Assembly: GCA_020352495.1 (NCBI GenBank)
Contig: CP070677.1
Location: 1,200,087 to 1,248,102 of the forward strand
DNA length: 48,016 nucleotides
Reading direction: 5' to 3'
Source of the DNA: Candidatus Latescibacterota bacterium
GTDB taxonomy: Bacteria; Krumholzibacteriota; Krumholzibacteriia; WVZY01
This document shows, in pieces, positions 7,943 through 15,758 of this stretch (positions are counted from its first letter, which is position 1; every line of letters begins with the position of its first letter). The translations under genes were made by a program, and so were the position numbers. The notes below the pieces were generated by a model, which ran no database searches, had not been told where the DNA came from, and saw nothing but the letters and a program-made list of their open reading frames with translations.

Positions 7943-7996
7943 GCTCACCTCCTCGTTCGTTTACACGTGACAGCCACTGCAAAAGCCGCTCACTAT

Positions 7997-8026
7997 ATCG
8001 TAACGTTTCGGACAACGATCTATCAA
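7997..8026 (-). promoter_or_regulatory. possible sigma-70 promoter for the tail-anchored protein gene
   Basis: On the minus strand TTGATA (8026-8021) is separated by 18 bases from TACGAT (8002-7997), about 55 bases before the ATG at 7942. It matches the consensus in five and four of six positions. This is prediction from sequence only. Confidence 0.35.
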
Positions 8027-8093
8027 CCTATGTTTTGCGATTTTGCGTCACGGTTCTACACGGCCCAACGCCGATACCCTTTTCGCAGCGACG

Positions 8094-8633
8094 TTAGCCG
8101 TCCTCGACGCGATAAGCCTCAATTACTTGGACCTCCTCCCACGTCTTTTCCCCGTCGGTGGACACTTCAGCCTGCCAGGTGAAATGGTTCTCGGAGATGT
8201 TTGAAAACGTGACACGAAAAAGACTCTGCGGTGGGAACAGTTTTCCAACCAGATCCGGCGGCACATGATGCCGGAACGTGATCGACGTATCGCTGACCTG
8301 GACACCACCGAGCTCCTCGGGCCCCAAGTCGAGCCACGTCGACGCCAGCGCGTCGTGCCATTTCATAACCCAGACGCCTTTGTTCGAATTATAGGAACGG
8401 TAATTTTGTCCAAGCTGAACCAGTTCCCCGTTCTCCGTCGTCTGTCGGAATTCGTCTGCGATGACGTACCCATCGAGGATATAACGGCCAACCCAGGTGG
8501 CCGCGTGTGTGGCAAACACGCCGTTCGGTCCCTTTACCTTTGATTCACAACGCCATCTTCCGACGAGAAAACCGAACTGCGAGAGCTCCTCGGGCGCGTT
8601 TGTATTGGGTTTGCCGCAGTCGCTTTGTGTCAA
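8094..8633 (-). CDS. DUF1579-like lipocalin-fold protein
   Basis: About 179 residues if started at TTG 8633. The frame is open further upstream to 8855, but that part is low-complexity and unlike protein. The family pattern is FGFLVGRWRCESKVKGPNG near the N-terminus, then GRYILDGYVIADEF, LGQNYRSYNSNKGVWVMKWH, and the closing FTWQAEVSTDGEKTWEE. DUF1579 and related proteins are beta-barrels of unknown function often annotated as hypothetical. No signal peptide is visible with this start. The start is uncertain: AAGGAG lies about a dozen bases upstream. Confidence 0.68.
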   Translation of the reverse strand: MTQSDCGKPNTNAPEELSQFGFLVGRWRCESKVKGPNGVFATHAATWVGRYILDGYVIADEFRQTTENGELVQLGQNYRSYNSNKGVWVMKWHDALASTWLDLGPEELGGVQVSDTSITFRHHVPPDLVGKLFPPQSLFRVTFSNISENHFTWQAEVSTDGEKTWEEVQVIEAYRVEDG

Positions 8634-8703
8634 TGTTCTACTTCTCTCCTTGGAATCCGATTCAACGTTCACCGACCGCCGGCATACCACCCGTATTATG
8701 CTT

Positions 8704-9135
8704 CTAAACTGGTGGCTTCCCCCCGTGTCGCGGTTCCCGCGTCCTGAAGGCGTGTTGCCACCATTTTCGTTCGTGATCTCGTCCCAACACCGCATAACCA
8801 AGCGAGCCAAGCCCCGCCCGGAGCCGCACAAATTTGAGCGGCCAGAACACGACAAGCGTGGGCATCAGCGGACTCGACACCCTGTGTTCGATCTGAAGAC
8901 CCCGCGAGACAAGACCCCTATATGGTCGGAGCGCCTCGATGTCCTCTCGTGGGAAATGGTATCGTTTTCCCGCGACGTAGAGATCGATCGCCTCCCGCGT
9001 GGCGGTCAATCGTGCAAAAGGCCACGTTGCGTTGAAACTGTCGGTTCTCGCGCCGCCTCTTTGTTCGAATTCATCGGTGGAGGGCTTCACTGCACACAAG
9101 TCACTTTTTGTCTTGTCGTTTGCCACGCCTCGCAT
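8704..9135 (-). CDS. PH-like domain protein, unknown
   Basis: Up to 143 residues. From about residue 26 the sequence has the strand pattern of bacterial PH-like domains (FARLTATREAIDLYVAGKRY then HFPREDIEALRPYRGLVSRG then LQIEHR), followed by a hydrophobic segment (LMPTLVVFWPLKFVRLRAG). The first codons overlap the end of the small gene 9101-9268 by 35 bases with ATG 9135, or 26 with GTG 9126, so the exact start is open. The protein is probably membrane-associated. Not recognised beyond the fold guess. Confidence 0.6.
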   Translation of the reverse strand: MRGVANDKTKSDLCAVKPSTDEFEQRGGARTDSFNATWPFARLTATREAIDLYVAGKRYHFPREDIEALRPYRGLVSRGLQIEHRVSSPLMPTLVVFWPLKFVRLRAGLGSLGYAVLGRDHERKWWQHAFRTREPRHGGKPPV

Positions 9136-9268
9136 TCGTCACACAAATGACCCCGAGAATCACAAAGAACACTCCGCTGTACACTCTTCGAGCTCCATCT
9201 GCGAACATGAACACAGCGGCAGCAACCGCAAAGCACGCAATCCCGATTACCAACGACGATTTTTGCAC
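9101..9268 (-). CDS. small two-helix membrane protein
   Basis: Found by reading the gap. GTG 9268, preceded by AAGGGGGGATC, gives 55 residues: helix one about 6-22 (LVIGIACFAVAAAVFMF), a short charged turn ADGARR, helix two about 29-44 (VYSGVFFVILGVICVT), and a basic tail (NARRGKRQDKK). The tail suggests both termini face the cytoplasm. It overlaps the next gene's start, consistent with translational coupling. No family was recognised. Confidence 0.65.
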   Translation of the reverse strand: MQKSSLVIGIACFAVAAAVFMFADGARRVYSGVFFVILGVICVTNARRGKRQDKK

Positions 9269-9454
9269 GATCCCCCCTTATTGTCCCGCCGGCCTGCCCA
9301 CCGGCCGCGGGAAAGACGTGGTCACGGACCAGCATAACACGGAGCGGCGAGCGGTTATCATGCGTTGTTCGATGTGTGCCCAAGCGGCCGCCGGTCACAT
9401 CGCAGCCGTCTGGTCTAGTCAAACGTACCGCCGACTCTCATCAAAGTCGCTCCG

Positions 9455-9507
9455 GCGTCACCGGGCGCCGACGGGCGCACGGCGCCGTCCCCGGCGCCTT
9501 GCCGTTG
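9455..9507 (-). repeat. GC-rich hairpin cluster built on GGCGCC
   Basis: Directly after the stop of the HEAT-like gene, three GGCGCC half-palindromes occur within about 45 bases (minus strand: AAGGCGCCGGGGACGGCGCC, then a GTGCGCCCGTCGGCGCCCGG block). Several alternative stems are possible. No T-run follows, so it is not a classical terminator; it may block 3'-exonucleases or be a repeat element. The rest of the gap to 9269 shows nothing. Confidence 0.4.
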
Positions 9508-9888
9508 TCAAACGTCATCGAATCTTTGCCAGAAATAGGGATTTGGCGTTTCGCCGGTGATTTTCCGGATTGCCTTGTGAACCTCCCTCTGGCAGACGAA
9601 TTTGTCATGATCACAGGTCTCCGAAGCATTCAGGGCCCGTAGATCCTCGAGCGCCTTTGAGTCCCGGAGCTCTCCCAACACCCAGATCACCCGGTTTTGT
9701 TCTCTCAAGCTGACATCGTTCGAATCCAGATAGGACAACAAGGCGTCAATTCGATTGCCAGGGAACTCGGCTTGCGCTTGTGCCAATACTTCTCGAATCG
9801 TCTCGTATCGCTGCCAGCACAAGAACCCGTACCCCGCGATCAACACGATTGCGACCACCAATATTCCAACGGTGAAGGATCGTCGCAC
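9508..9888 (-). CDS. membrane-anchored HEAT-like repeat protein
   Basis: 126 residues. An N-terminal anchor or uncleaved signal covers about 6-25 (FTVGILVVAIVLIAGYGFLC). It is followed by a helical region that reads like one HEAT/PBS-type repeat: RIDALLSYLDSNDVSLREQN, then RVIWVLGELRDSKALEDLRA. It ends with two cysteines and KAIRKITGETPNPYFWQRF. The start used is GTG 9888, with AAGGAG eleven bases upstream. An out-of-frame ATG lies closer to that site, but its frame lacks the membrane segment. Probably periplasmic; function unknown. Confidence 0.7.
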   Translation of the reverse strand: MRRSFTVGILVVAIVLIAGYGFLCWQRYETIREVLAQAQAEFPGNRIDALLSYLDSNDVSLREQNRVIWVLGELRDSKALEDLRALNASETCDHDKFVCQREVHKAIRKITGETPNPYFWQRFDDV

Positions 9889-10033
9889 GGAACATCACGC
9901 TCCTTCGATCTCGATGCGCGCGACGCTACCCAAACGGTTTTGTACGAGAGGTCGTGTCCCGCGCACCCGCCGGACCACGTTAACAGGTCACGCAAATTGC
10001 ACCCGGCATTCTTGTCCGCCACCCGTGCATCGC

Positions 10034-11509
10034 CTATTGTCCAGTCGGGAGAATCTTGATGTTCGTCGCTCGCAAAGCCTCATCAAAAACCGATGCATCA
10101 ACGGAAAAATAAAACAAGCCATCTTCGACGACAATCGGGCTGCCTTGAACCAACATCGCCGGTACATATTTTGCCACAAGGTTGTTCGTATAGAGATTGT
10201 AGACGGATATTTCATTCTTGTCAGCCGTTATCAAATACTTTTCGCCCTCGTATGAGTGCGTTGGATAATGATTTTTGAACACCACGCTGACAAATTCTGC
10301 CGGTGTTTCCGCCCCGCTTAACAACACCGACGCGCCAATTTCGAAATAGACACGAGTGGTGTCTTCACAAATCTTCGCCTGTGCATCCGAATAAATCGGA
10401 TCGCAGTCGTCCCCATCCCGTTCACCCGAAACGATGGTCGGCGCAGCCGCACACGTTCGCAGATACGATTTCCAAAGATCGGTCGTAGGAAGATCGCTTT
10501 CGAGGACTTCAACGCGAGCCTTCTCGCCACTATACTCCCTATACAATTCCAAGTACTTGTCGGCCCCTAACGCATCAATAAGAAAAGCGTTATATAGTCC
10601 GCTCGTCGGATAGCTTAGCGACGGGTCCGTAGCGACAAAGGACTCGTACGACAACAGATCCTGATATTTGGCGATTTGTGATTGCTCCAAGAACATTCCC
10701 ACGTCTCGAATGATCGATGGTTCCTTGCCACCTCGCCCCCCGAGCGCTACCGCAATACCTTCCTGGAAAAACGGGTGTGTGTAAAGGGAGACCTTTTCGA
10801 GTTTGAAATTGACCAATAAATGCACGATCTCATGGTAATGACAGTTATACGTCGAAACGATGTAATCGTAGGCGAGATTATACATTCCCCTTGTGTTGTA
10901 ACTTGTAAGATCGCGGATTTCTTCGCTGCTTCCGCAAAGATAATAATAGATTTTGGCCTCTTTGAGTTTGTTTCGCCGTGTCTCAGAAACACCGATGACG
11001 TCCAACACGTCTGCGACAAACGCATCCAATTTTTCCGCCCCATAGTTGTTGAACAGGCTTTTGTCGCTCAGGAAAAAAACAAAAAAATTGGTCTCGAACC
11101 GACGCCAGTCGCGGGAGTGATAGTAGATAGGACTTACCAGCCGGTCATCCCGGAAATAGTACTCAACATCGTCTCCTCCGGGTTCAAAGGTCAACGACAA
11201 CAAGGAAAATCCCGCGTCGAGGTTTTTCAGAGTCCGGTGCACTCTCGCGGTCCCATTCTTGACACGATCGCGTGTTTCTTCGTCTATGTCATATGAAACA
11301 AGAAACTTGTTCAACACGCCATCATAGCTGATTCCCAGTCGCCGTGAGGCTTCCAGCTCATCGTCGACAACCCATTTACTGACGCCGCCGGGGGTGTTGA
11401 GGAGATCCGAAACAAAATTGTCCGCCACTTCAGCGGACATCTCCTGTGCTTCCACATTCGCAGCCGTCGCCAACACGAGCATCACTCGCGCGAACAAACC
11501 CAGCTTCAC
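10034..11509 (-). CDS. secreted zincin-type metalloprotease-like protein
   Basis: 491 residues from GTG 11509 (CAGGGGGA four bases upstream). Residues 1-22 are a signal peptide (LFARVMLVLATAANVEA). The zinc motif is His226-Glu-Ile-Val-His230 in YNCHYHEIVHLLVNF. Downstream THPFFQEGIAVALGG supplies the likely third ligand, Glu, as in gluzincins of the peptidase MA/M48-like type. The C-terminal 150 residues (from about 340) have cysteines and beta-like segments of no known family. It probably acts in the periplasm or outside the cell. It is an isolated gene with about 100-150 bases free on each side. Confidence 0.75.
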   Translation of the reverse strand: MKLGLFARVMLVLATAANVEAQEMSAEVADNFVSDLLNTPGGVSKWVVDDELEASRRLGISYDGVLNKFLVSYDIDEETRDRVKNGTARVHRTLKNLDAGFSLLSLTFEPGGDDVEYYFRDDRLVSPIYYHSRDWRRFETNFFVFFLSDKSLFNNYGAEKLDAFVADVLDVIGVSETRRNKLKEAKIYYYLCGSSEEIRDLTSYNTRGMYNLAYDYIVSTYNCHYHEIVHLLVNFKLEKVSLYTHPFFQEGIAVALGGRGGKEPSIIRDVGMFLEQSQIAKYQDLLSYESFVATDPSLSYPTSGLYNAFLIDALGADKYLELYREYSGEKARVEVLESDLPTTDLWKSYLRTCAAAPTIVSGERDGDDCDPIYSDAQAKICEDTTRVYFEIGASVLLSGAETPAEFVSVVFKNHYPTHSYEGEKYLITADKNEISVYNLYTNNLVAKYVPAMLVQGSPIVVEDGLFYFSVDASVFDEALRATNIKILPTGQ

Positions 11510-11608
11510 CGGATCCCCCTGACCATGCCTATCCAAAACAAATCTAGCGTTCCTTCTTTTTTTTGCCGGTTCGAAGCAGGCGACTCTTCGAGCTCCGACG
11601 TATCAAAG

Positions 11609-12550
11609 CTAATCGTTCCAGAACAACAGTATCAGAACAACCAAGACCGATAGAACGGCGACCCACGACGCAATTGCTACACGTACCGATTTTTTTGCCT
11701 TCTGCTCCTCCCACCATGTGCGCGGCCTGATGTGTTGTGCGAAAAATGTAATCACTCCCGCGAGATTCACGCACGCGACATTTGTCAACAAGAGAGCCGC
11801 CGCGCGCAACGCCAGCGCGGGTTGTGATGCACCCAGCAGAAGCCCCGCGGCCACGAGTGGTGGTAGAAGAGCAACTGCGACCATAACCCCGATAAGAGCC
11901 GTGGGAAGTCCCGTTGTGAACGCCAGTGCGCCGGTGGTACCGGCGGCAAACGCTACCAGCACATCTGAAAGAGACAGTTCAGTCCTGGCCAGCAGCTGTG
12001 GTTCGAGCGGCTCAATCGGGATGATCACTCCGATGAAAAATGCCAAAGCTCCGGCCACGACAATGCCGGCACCCAACGTTCGAAGGGACCTCGAGGCAAG
12101 ACGCACATCCCCCAGCGTCGTGGCGAGTGCCAACGCAACGTTCGGCCCCAGGAGTGGTGCGATTACCATTGCCCCGATGACTATCGCGACATCGCCCCGA
12201 ATCAGACCCATCGCCGCCACCAAAGTCGACAGGGAAACTGTTATCAAAAACACAGACGAAAGGCGCGCACTGTCAACAATATCCTGGTAGAGCTCTTCCC
12301 TGCTAATCCGACTCCGATCCTTTGCGTCTGGTGTCTTGGGCGTGGCCGCCGCCGGAGTGTCTTGTTCGTCGTCTTCCTCCGCCAACTTCGGCAACGTCGC
12401 CTCGACACGAAGCAAGAGCACACGAAAACCGGGTCTGCTGCCAAAACGCTGCTGAAGGGCGTCCAACACGATTTCCGTCCGTTCCGCGGGAAGTAAGACA
12501 CGCGCCCGCCCCACCCCCGAGGACAGCTCCTCTGTCCAAGGTTGCGCCAC
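11609..12550 (-). CDS. DUF389 (TIGR00341-like) membrane protein, main open frame
   Basis: 313 residues from GTG 12550. After a soluble N-terminal part and a low-complexity linker (EEDDEQDTPAAATPKTP), six or more hydrophobic segments follow. They have the family hallmarks LSTLVAAMGLIRGDVAIVIG then AMVIAPLLGPNVALALATTL, and later ALIGVMVAVALLPPLVAAGL. DUF389 proteins are inner-membrane proteins of unknown function. The conserved N-terminus of the family is encoded upstream in the same frame but is cut off by an in-frame UAG (next entry). Translation here would therefore begin at GTG 12550, or the gene is broken. Confidence 0.85.
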   Translation of the reverse strand: MAQPWTEELSSGVGRARVLLPAERTEIVLDALQQRFGSRPGFRVLLLRVEATLPKLAEEDDEQDTPAAATPKTPDAKDRSRISREELYQDIVDSARLSSVFLITVSLSTLVAAMGLIRGDVAIVIGAMVIAPLLGPNVALALATTLGDVRLASRSLRTLGAGIVVAGALAFFIGVIIPIEPLEPQLLARTELSLSDVLVAFAAGTTGALAFTTGLPTALIGVMVAVALLPPLVAAGLLLGASQPALALRAAALLLTNVACVNLAGVITFFAQHIRPRTWWEEQKAKKSVRVAIASWVAVLSVLVVLILLFWND

Positions 12551-12628
12551 TCCCTAATCCTCGAGCAGGCTGGTTACGTCCTCGAGATCGGTCGCCGGAA
12601 CCAACACTTCGATAACTCGCAAAGACAA
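12551..12628 (-). pseudogene. detached N-terminus of the DUF389 gene, ending in an in-frame UAG
   Basis: TTG 12628, with CTGGAG nine bases upstream, starts MSLRVIEVLVPATDLEDVTS and then LLED, directly followed by TAG at 12556-12554 and then Gly and the GTG 12550 start, all in one frame. The RVIEVLVPA opening is the usual start of DUF389 proteins, so the intact gene probably ran from 12628. UAG is an ordinary stop elsewhere in the window, so a nonsense mutation or base-call error is the simplest reading. Confidence 0.6.
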
Positions 12629-12733
12629 TCGATAATTCTCCAGTCTACACCGAAATGGGTGTTATCTTTTACGTCAGGGTGTCAGATACCTTTCAGCGTC
12701 ATCGCGACAGTCCGGCGCCCCACCCAAAACCCG

Positions 12734-13468
12734 TCACTTCATGTTTCGGATGCGGACTTCTATGTCTGGATTGTCTTTGAGTAATTCTACGAGCGCGGAT
12801 GTATCCGTCTCCCCGTAGTGATACGGATACAGTACCTTGGGCTTAAACGCCACAGCCGCGTCAGCAACCATCTCCGGTGTCATCGTGTACGGAAGGTTCA
12901 TGGGCAAAAAAGCGTAGTCAATGTTCTCCAACGCCTTCATCTCCGGTGTGTTCTCCGTGTCCCCCGCGAAATACAACCTGGCGTCACCAAAGGTCAGCAC
13001 ATAGCCGTTTCCCTCGCCTTTTGGATGATAGAACTCCCCATCACGGCGCTTGTGCACCAAATTGTACGCCGGAACGGCTTTGATCTCGATCTTCTCGATG
13101 GTTTTGACGTCCCCATTCTTCATAACGATGCCACCGTCTACCTTTTCCGCACACTTCTTCGTCAACACAACGATTGTCTCCGTGGTGCGGACCGCCTCCA
13201 ACGCTTTCAGATCGAGATGATCACCATGATGATGCGTGATGAGAACCATGTCAGCTTTTGGCAGACTCTCGTAATCGGCTAGTCTACTGTACGGATCGAT
13301 ATGGATCGTTCTTCCGGCATGCGTCAACATGATTGACCCATGACCGATGAATGTGACATCGATATCACCGGCAGAGGTGACGATGACATCCTTTTCAAAC
13401 CGCTCCTCGGCCAGGACCGGATGTAGGCATAGCGCCACCAGACCCACCATAATGAAATTGAATTTCAT
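12734..13468 (-). CDS. secreted MBL-fold metal-dependent hydrolase (UlaG-like)
   Basis: 244 residues with a signal peptide (MKFNFIMVGLVALCLHPVLA). The metallo-beta-lactamase fold is intact: GHGSIMLTHAGRTIHIDPYS, the metal motif His79-His-His81-Gly-Asp83-His84, then LYFAGDTENTPEM (third ligand Asp) and LYPYHYGETD (last His). This is the short UlaG/YycJ-like branch of the superfamily, here exported to the periplasm, which is uncommon for the branch. The substrate is unknown. Cys14 near the signal end is not in a lipobox. Confidence 0.87.
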   Translation of the reverse strand: MKFNFIMVGLVALCLHPVLAEERFEKDVIVTSAGDIDVTFIGHGSIMLTHAGRTIHIDPYSRLADYESLPKADMVLITHHHGDHLDLKALEAVRTTETIVVLTKKCAEKVDGGIVMKNGDVKTIEKIEIKAVPAYNLVHKRRDGEFYHPKGEGNGYVLTFGDARLYFAGDTENTPEMKALENIDYAFLPMNLPYTMTPEMVADAAVAFKPKVLYPYHYGETDTSALVELLKDNPDIEVRIRNMK

Positions 13469-13504
13469 CGCTAGTTTCCTTTCTCGCTGCGTGTTGTCAC
13501 GCGA

Positions 13505-13798
13505 TCACTGCGCCGGTTGAAACTGCCGCGCCAACTCCAGGAGCACGTCGGCATGACAAGGTTGATTCAACGGACACCAGCACGCCAGATTCTTTCCGCG
13601 CAATTGGCCAAGGTCGTATATTTCCGGCTTGGATTCTATCATGGTCTCAATATACGACCGGTACGCTGCGACCGCCTGCATTCTCGTAAATACGTCACCC
13701 ACCAAAAACGGATTTCCCCATCTTGTCGGTCGCCCGACATACACCGTCTCCGGTGGCATCCGCCACCCTCGTTTTCGCTTTCTTTGAACTCGTTTCAA
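13505..13798 (-). CDS. DUF4326 domain protein
   Basis: 97 residues from TTG 13798. The DUF4326 signature is complete: RVQRKRKRGWRMPPETVYVG, RPTRWGNPFLVGD, then a helical AVAAYRSYIETM and the cysteine-rich end LRGKNLACWCPLNQPCHADV. The Cys-Trp-Cys...Cys-His-Ala-Asp end suggests a metal site. The function of the family is unknown; phages and plasmids often carry it. The TTGA overlap with the preceding frame (13795-13989) points to translational coupling. No good start lies further upstream, and the longer open frame to 13867 overlaps that gene. Confidence 0.8.
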   Translation of the reverse strand: MKRVQRKRKRGWRMPPETVYVGRPTRWGNPFLVGDVFTRMQAVAAYRSYIETMIESKPEIYDLGQLRGKNLACWCPLNQPCHADVLLELARQFQPAQ

Positions 13799-13989
13799 TG
13801 ATCCCCGCGAACGTTCGCCCATCGGCTGGAGCGCGCCCAGGCGCCGGAATAACCCCAGACGGGCCAAAGGTCAAACAACACCGATACGACGCAATCGCCG
13901 TTATACGAGGCTTGCAGGCAGCGAGGCCGTCGGCCGGACTTTTTGTCAGTCTCTGGCTGGTACTCGACTCGTCCTCTCAATTCATCCAC
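13795..13989 (-). CDS. possible small coupled protein, unknown
   Basis: A 64-codon frame from GTG 13989 with AAAGGTGA six bases upstream, ending TGA so that it shares TTGA with the DUF4326 start. The N-terminus is charged (MDELRGRVEYQPETDKKSGR) and the rest is tryptophan-rich (LFDLWPVWGYSGAWARSSRW). The ribosome site and the overlap support it; the composition is unusual and no family was recognised. Confidence 0.4.
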   Translation of the reverse strand: MDELRGRVEYQPETDKKSGRRPRCLQASYNGDCVVSVLFDLWPVWGYSGAWARSSRWANVRGDH

Positions 13990-13991
13990 GA

Positions 13992-14432
13992 CTATTCACC
14001 TTTTCCCATCTTCTTCTCATCTATCATGTCATAAAGTGCTCGGAGTAGATCCACCGCTGACAACATCCCGACCAACGCGCCTTTCTTGTCCAACACGGGA
14101 GCGGCGCCAATATTGTTCTCCAACAGCAGCCTGACGGCCTTACGCAAAGTATCGTACGTGTGGATGACGTGTACCCTTCGTATCATGACGTCGCTCACAG
14201 ACATCTCGTCATCGAGATAGTACACATGGGCGATATCCATGGACTCATCTACCCATTCTGGTCTTCGCAATTCGCGGTCACTTATGATCCCGATCAACCT
14301 GCCACCATCATCCACCACCGGCAGATGCCTGATGTGGTGCTCCTTCATTTTGAAGAACGCCTCTCGAATTCCAGTTTTTGGTGTGATAGAGACGACTTTT
14401 CGCGTCATATAGTCGGTCACTTTCTTCGCCAT
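13992..14432 (-). CDS. tandem CBS-domain protein
   Basis: 146 residues from ATG 14432 (GAGGAGAGC upstream). Two CBS motifs fill the protein: VTDYMTRKVVSITPKTGIRE with HLPVVDDGGRLIGIISDREL, then VSDVMIRRVHVIHTYDTLRK with GAAPVLDKKGALVGMLSAVD. Such pairs bind adenosine nucleotides and act as energy or redox sensors, usually regulating a partner. No catalytic domain is attached. A TATAAT box at 14488-14493 probably starts this transcript, which may run into the 64-residue frame and DUF4326. Confidence 0.87.
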   Translation of the reverse strand: MAKKVTDYMTRKVVSITPKTGIREAFFKMKEHHIRHLPVVDDGGRLIGIISDRELRRPEWVDESMDIAHVYYLDDEMSVSDVMIRRVHVIHTYDTLRKAVRLLLENNIGAAPVLDKKGALVGMLSAVDLLRALYDMIDEKKMGKGE

Positions 14433-14487
14433 ACATCGCTCTCCTCTGCGACTCAATTCGTGAATTCTCGGCAAGACCGTTGAGGTT

Positions 14488-14493
14488 ATTATA
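14488..14493 (-). promoter_or_regulatory. -10 box TATAAT upstream of the CBS gene
   Basis: A consensus TATAAT on the minus strand lies 56 bases before the CBS start and 24 bases after the CYTH stop. The -35 region is poor (ATATAC at 17 bases). Confidence 0.45.
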
Positions 14494-14516
14494 CGATGTC
14501 ATCTTCTCGCGTATAT

Positions 14517-15041
14517 TTAAAAAGTGCAGGGGTTCTCGTCGAGCAAATCGATATAGGCCTTATCCACGAGCTCTGTCTTCGCAATTCCCAGTTTCTCGAT
14601 CAAGTCCTGGGCTACTCTAACTCCATACGCCGCATCTTGATCCGGCGAAAGCACAACTTCCAACTCGACATATTGGCCGAGCGCCTCTACCGCGTCCAGA
14701 TGGATTCGTGTGTGACCGACACAATAGAGTGTTCGACGTTTGCGCACGATTCCTCTGACTCCAAGAGAAGACGACAAGATGTGAAGGAGTTCATCCGGCG
14801 TCGATGTCATCGATCGGAGGTAACGGCACTCAGCGGGTTCGACAAGATCGGGACGATCGTAATATATGAGCTCGCCCTTTGATTCGGAGAATTTTCTAAG
14901 CTTGAGACGACCCCTCGGGCTGTGGAAAAACGTGTCCTCCTGATCGATTATCGTGGGTCCTTCATCCGCTATCGACCTGACTCGCCGCACGAGGGTCGCC
15001 AAATTAGCCACTCGCGCTTTGATTTCAATGTTTCGTCGCAT
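14517..15041 (-). CDS. CYTH domain protein (class IV adenylate cyclase/thiamine-triphosphatase type)
   Basis: 174 residues covering one CYTH domain. The N-terminal metal motif is reduced to ExK in MRRNIEIKARV (Glu6, Lys8). It is followed by the family's strands and basic residues: DTFFHSPRGRLKLRKF, GELIYYDRPD, RKRRTLYCVGHTRIHLD, and LGQYVELEVVL, and the C-terminal ELVDKAYIDLL. The family includes CyaB adenylate cyclases, thiamine triphosphatases and inorganic triphosphatases; the sequence looks closest to the CyaB group. The start is ATG 15041. Confidence 0.85.
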   Translation of the reverse strand: MRRNIEIKARVANLATLVRRVRSIADEGPTIIDQEDTFFHSPRGRLKLRKFSESKGELIYYDRPDLVEPAECRYLRSMTSTPDELLHILSSSLGVRGIVRKRRTLYCVGHTRIHLDAVEALGQYVELEVVLSPDQDAAYGVRVAQDLIEKLGIAKTELVDKAYIDLLDENPCTF

Positions 15042-15151
15042 CTGTTGAATTCGATGGTCCGGCGGCCCGTCCGTTGGATGGGCGTGAGGCCACGTGTTTA
15101 TCCCGAACGCAGATTGCGTAAAACAGCGGCCTATCTGGCCGCGTTCTCCGG

Positions 15152-15430
15152 CTAATGAGCCTTGTTCGCGTCGGTGATTTGTCTTTCCAACGCCTCCACT
15201 GCCTGTCGGGCGGTCCTCAAATCGACGTGATGAATCGTGCGGTATACCTTGATGGCCTCGATCTTTCTGCCAAGCCGGATCAAGCGTTCTACGTCGCGGT
15301 CGGACTCTTGGCCAGGTAAAGGATAGACTCCGGCCCGTCTCAACCGTTCAATCTTGCTCTGGTTGATCCTGTCAATAAGTATGACGATGGCAACAAATCC
15401 AAGAATGGCCAATATTATGTATATGTACAC
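15152..15430 (-). CDS. membrane protein with a bL12 C-terminal-like domain
   Basis: About 92 residues from GTG 15430, which sits beside AAAGGA with GGGGG seven bases upstream; the frame is open to 15502 but that part looks non-coding. One membrane helix (VYIYIILAILGFVAIVILID) is followed by a cytoplasmic domain, RLIRLGRKIEAIKVYRTIHH then VDLRTARQAVEALE. This domain repeats the pattern of the ribosomal L7/L12 C-terminal domain (GRKIxAIKxYR...EAKxxVE). Such domains occur in many unstudied small membrane proteins. Confidence 0.75.
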   Translation of the reverse strand: MYIYIILAILGFVAIVILIDRINQSKIERLRRAGVYPLPGQESDRDVERLIRLGRKIEAIKVYRTIHHVDLRTARQAVEALERQITDANKAH

Positions 15431-15590
15431 TCCTTTACCCCCGTCCTCGTTTGCCGCGGGCACGCGTCGGTTCCAGACCGAACCGGAGCGGAACCGGCTC
15501 AATGATCAAGGACGGCGCCCAGAATGGGTTTTCCCATCCCGTACCGCCGATACGATGGCAATCGAGTCGCGCACGCTCTTCACGGGCGCC

Positions 15591-15758
15591 TCAATGTCGT
15601 CCCTCTAAGATCGCGAGCTTTTGGAGCTCGATCCCCGATGGGGTCTTGTACGGTTCCAACCCCAGATGCTTCCATAACAACACTTCCGATACCCCACCCC
15701 TTCCATCCAGCCGAAACAGTGCGAGTAGCAAACCCGACGGGCCAATCAGGCAGGCCAC
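15591..15758 (-). CDS. small protein overlapping the end of the membrane protein gene
   Basis: Found by reading the gap. A 55-codon frame from GTG 15758 overlaps the last 13 bases of the upstream membrane-protein gene. It has a short hydrophobic start ([15 protein letters not shown]) and a convincing soluble helix region ([20 protein letters not shown] then [11 protein letters not shown]). No clear ribosome site is present, so coupling to the upstream gene would be needed. Alternatively it is a frameshifted C-terminal extension of that gene. No family was recognised. The remaining 160 bases to 15431 show nothing. Confidence 0.5.
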   Translation of the reverse strand: MACLIGPSGLLLALFRLDGRGGVSEVLLWKHLGLEPYKTPSGIELQKLAILEGRH

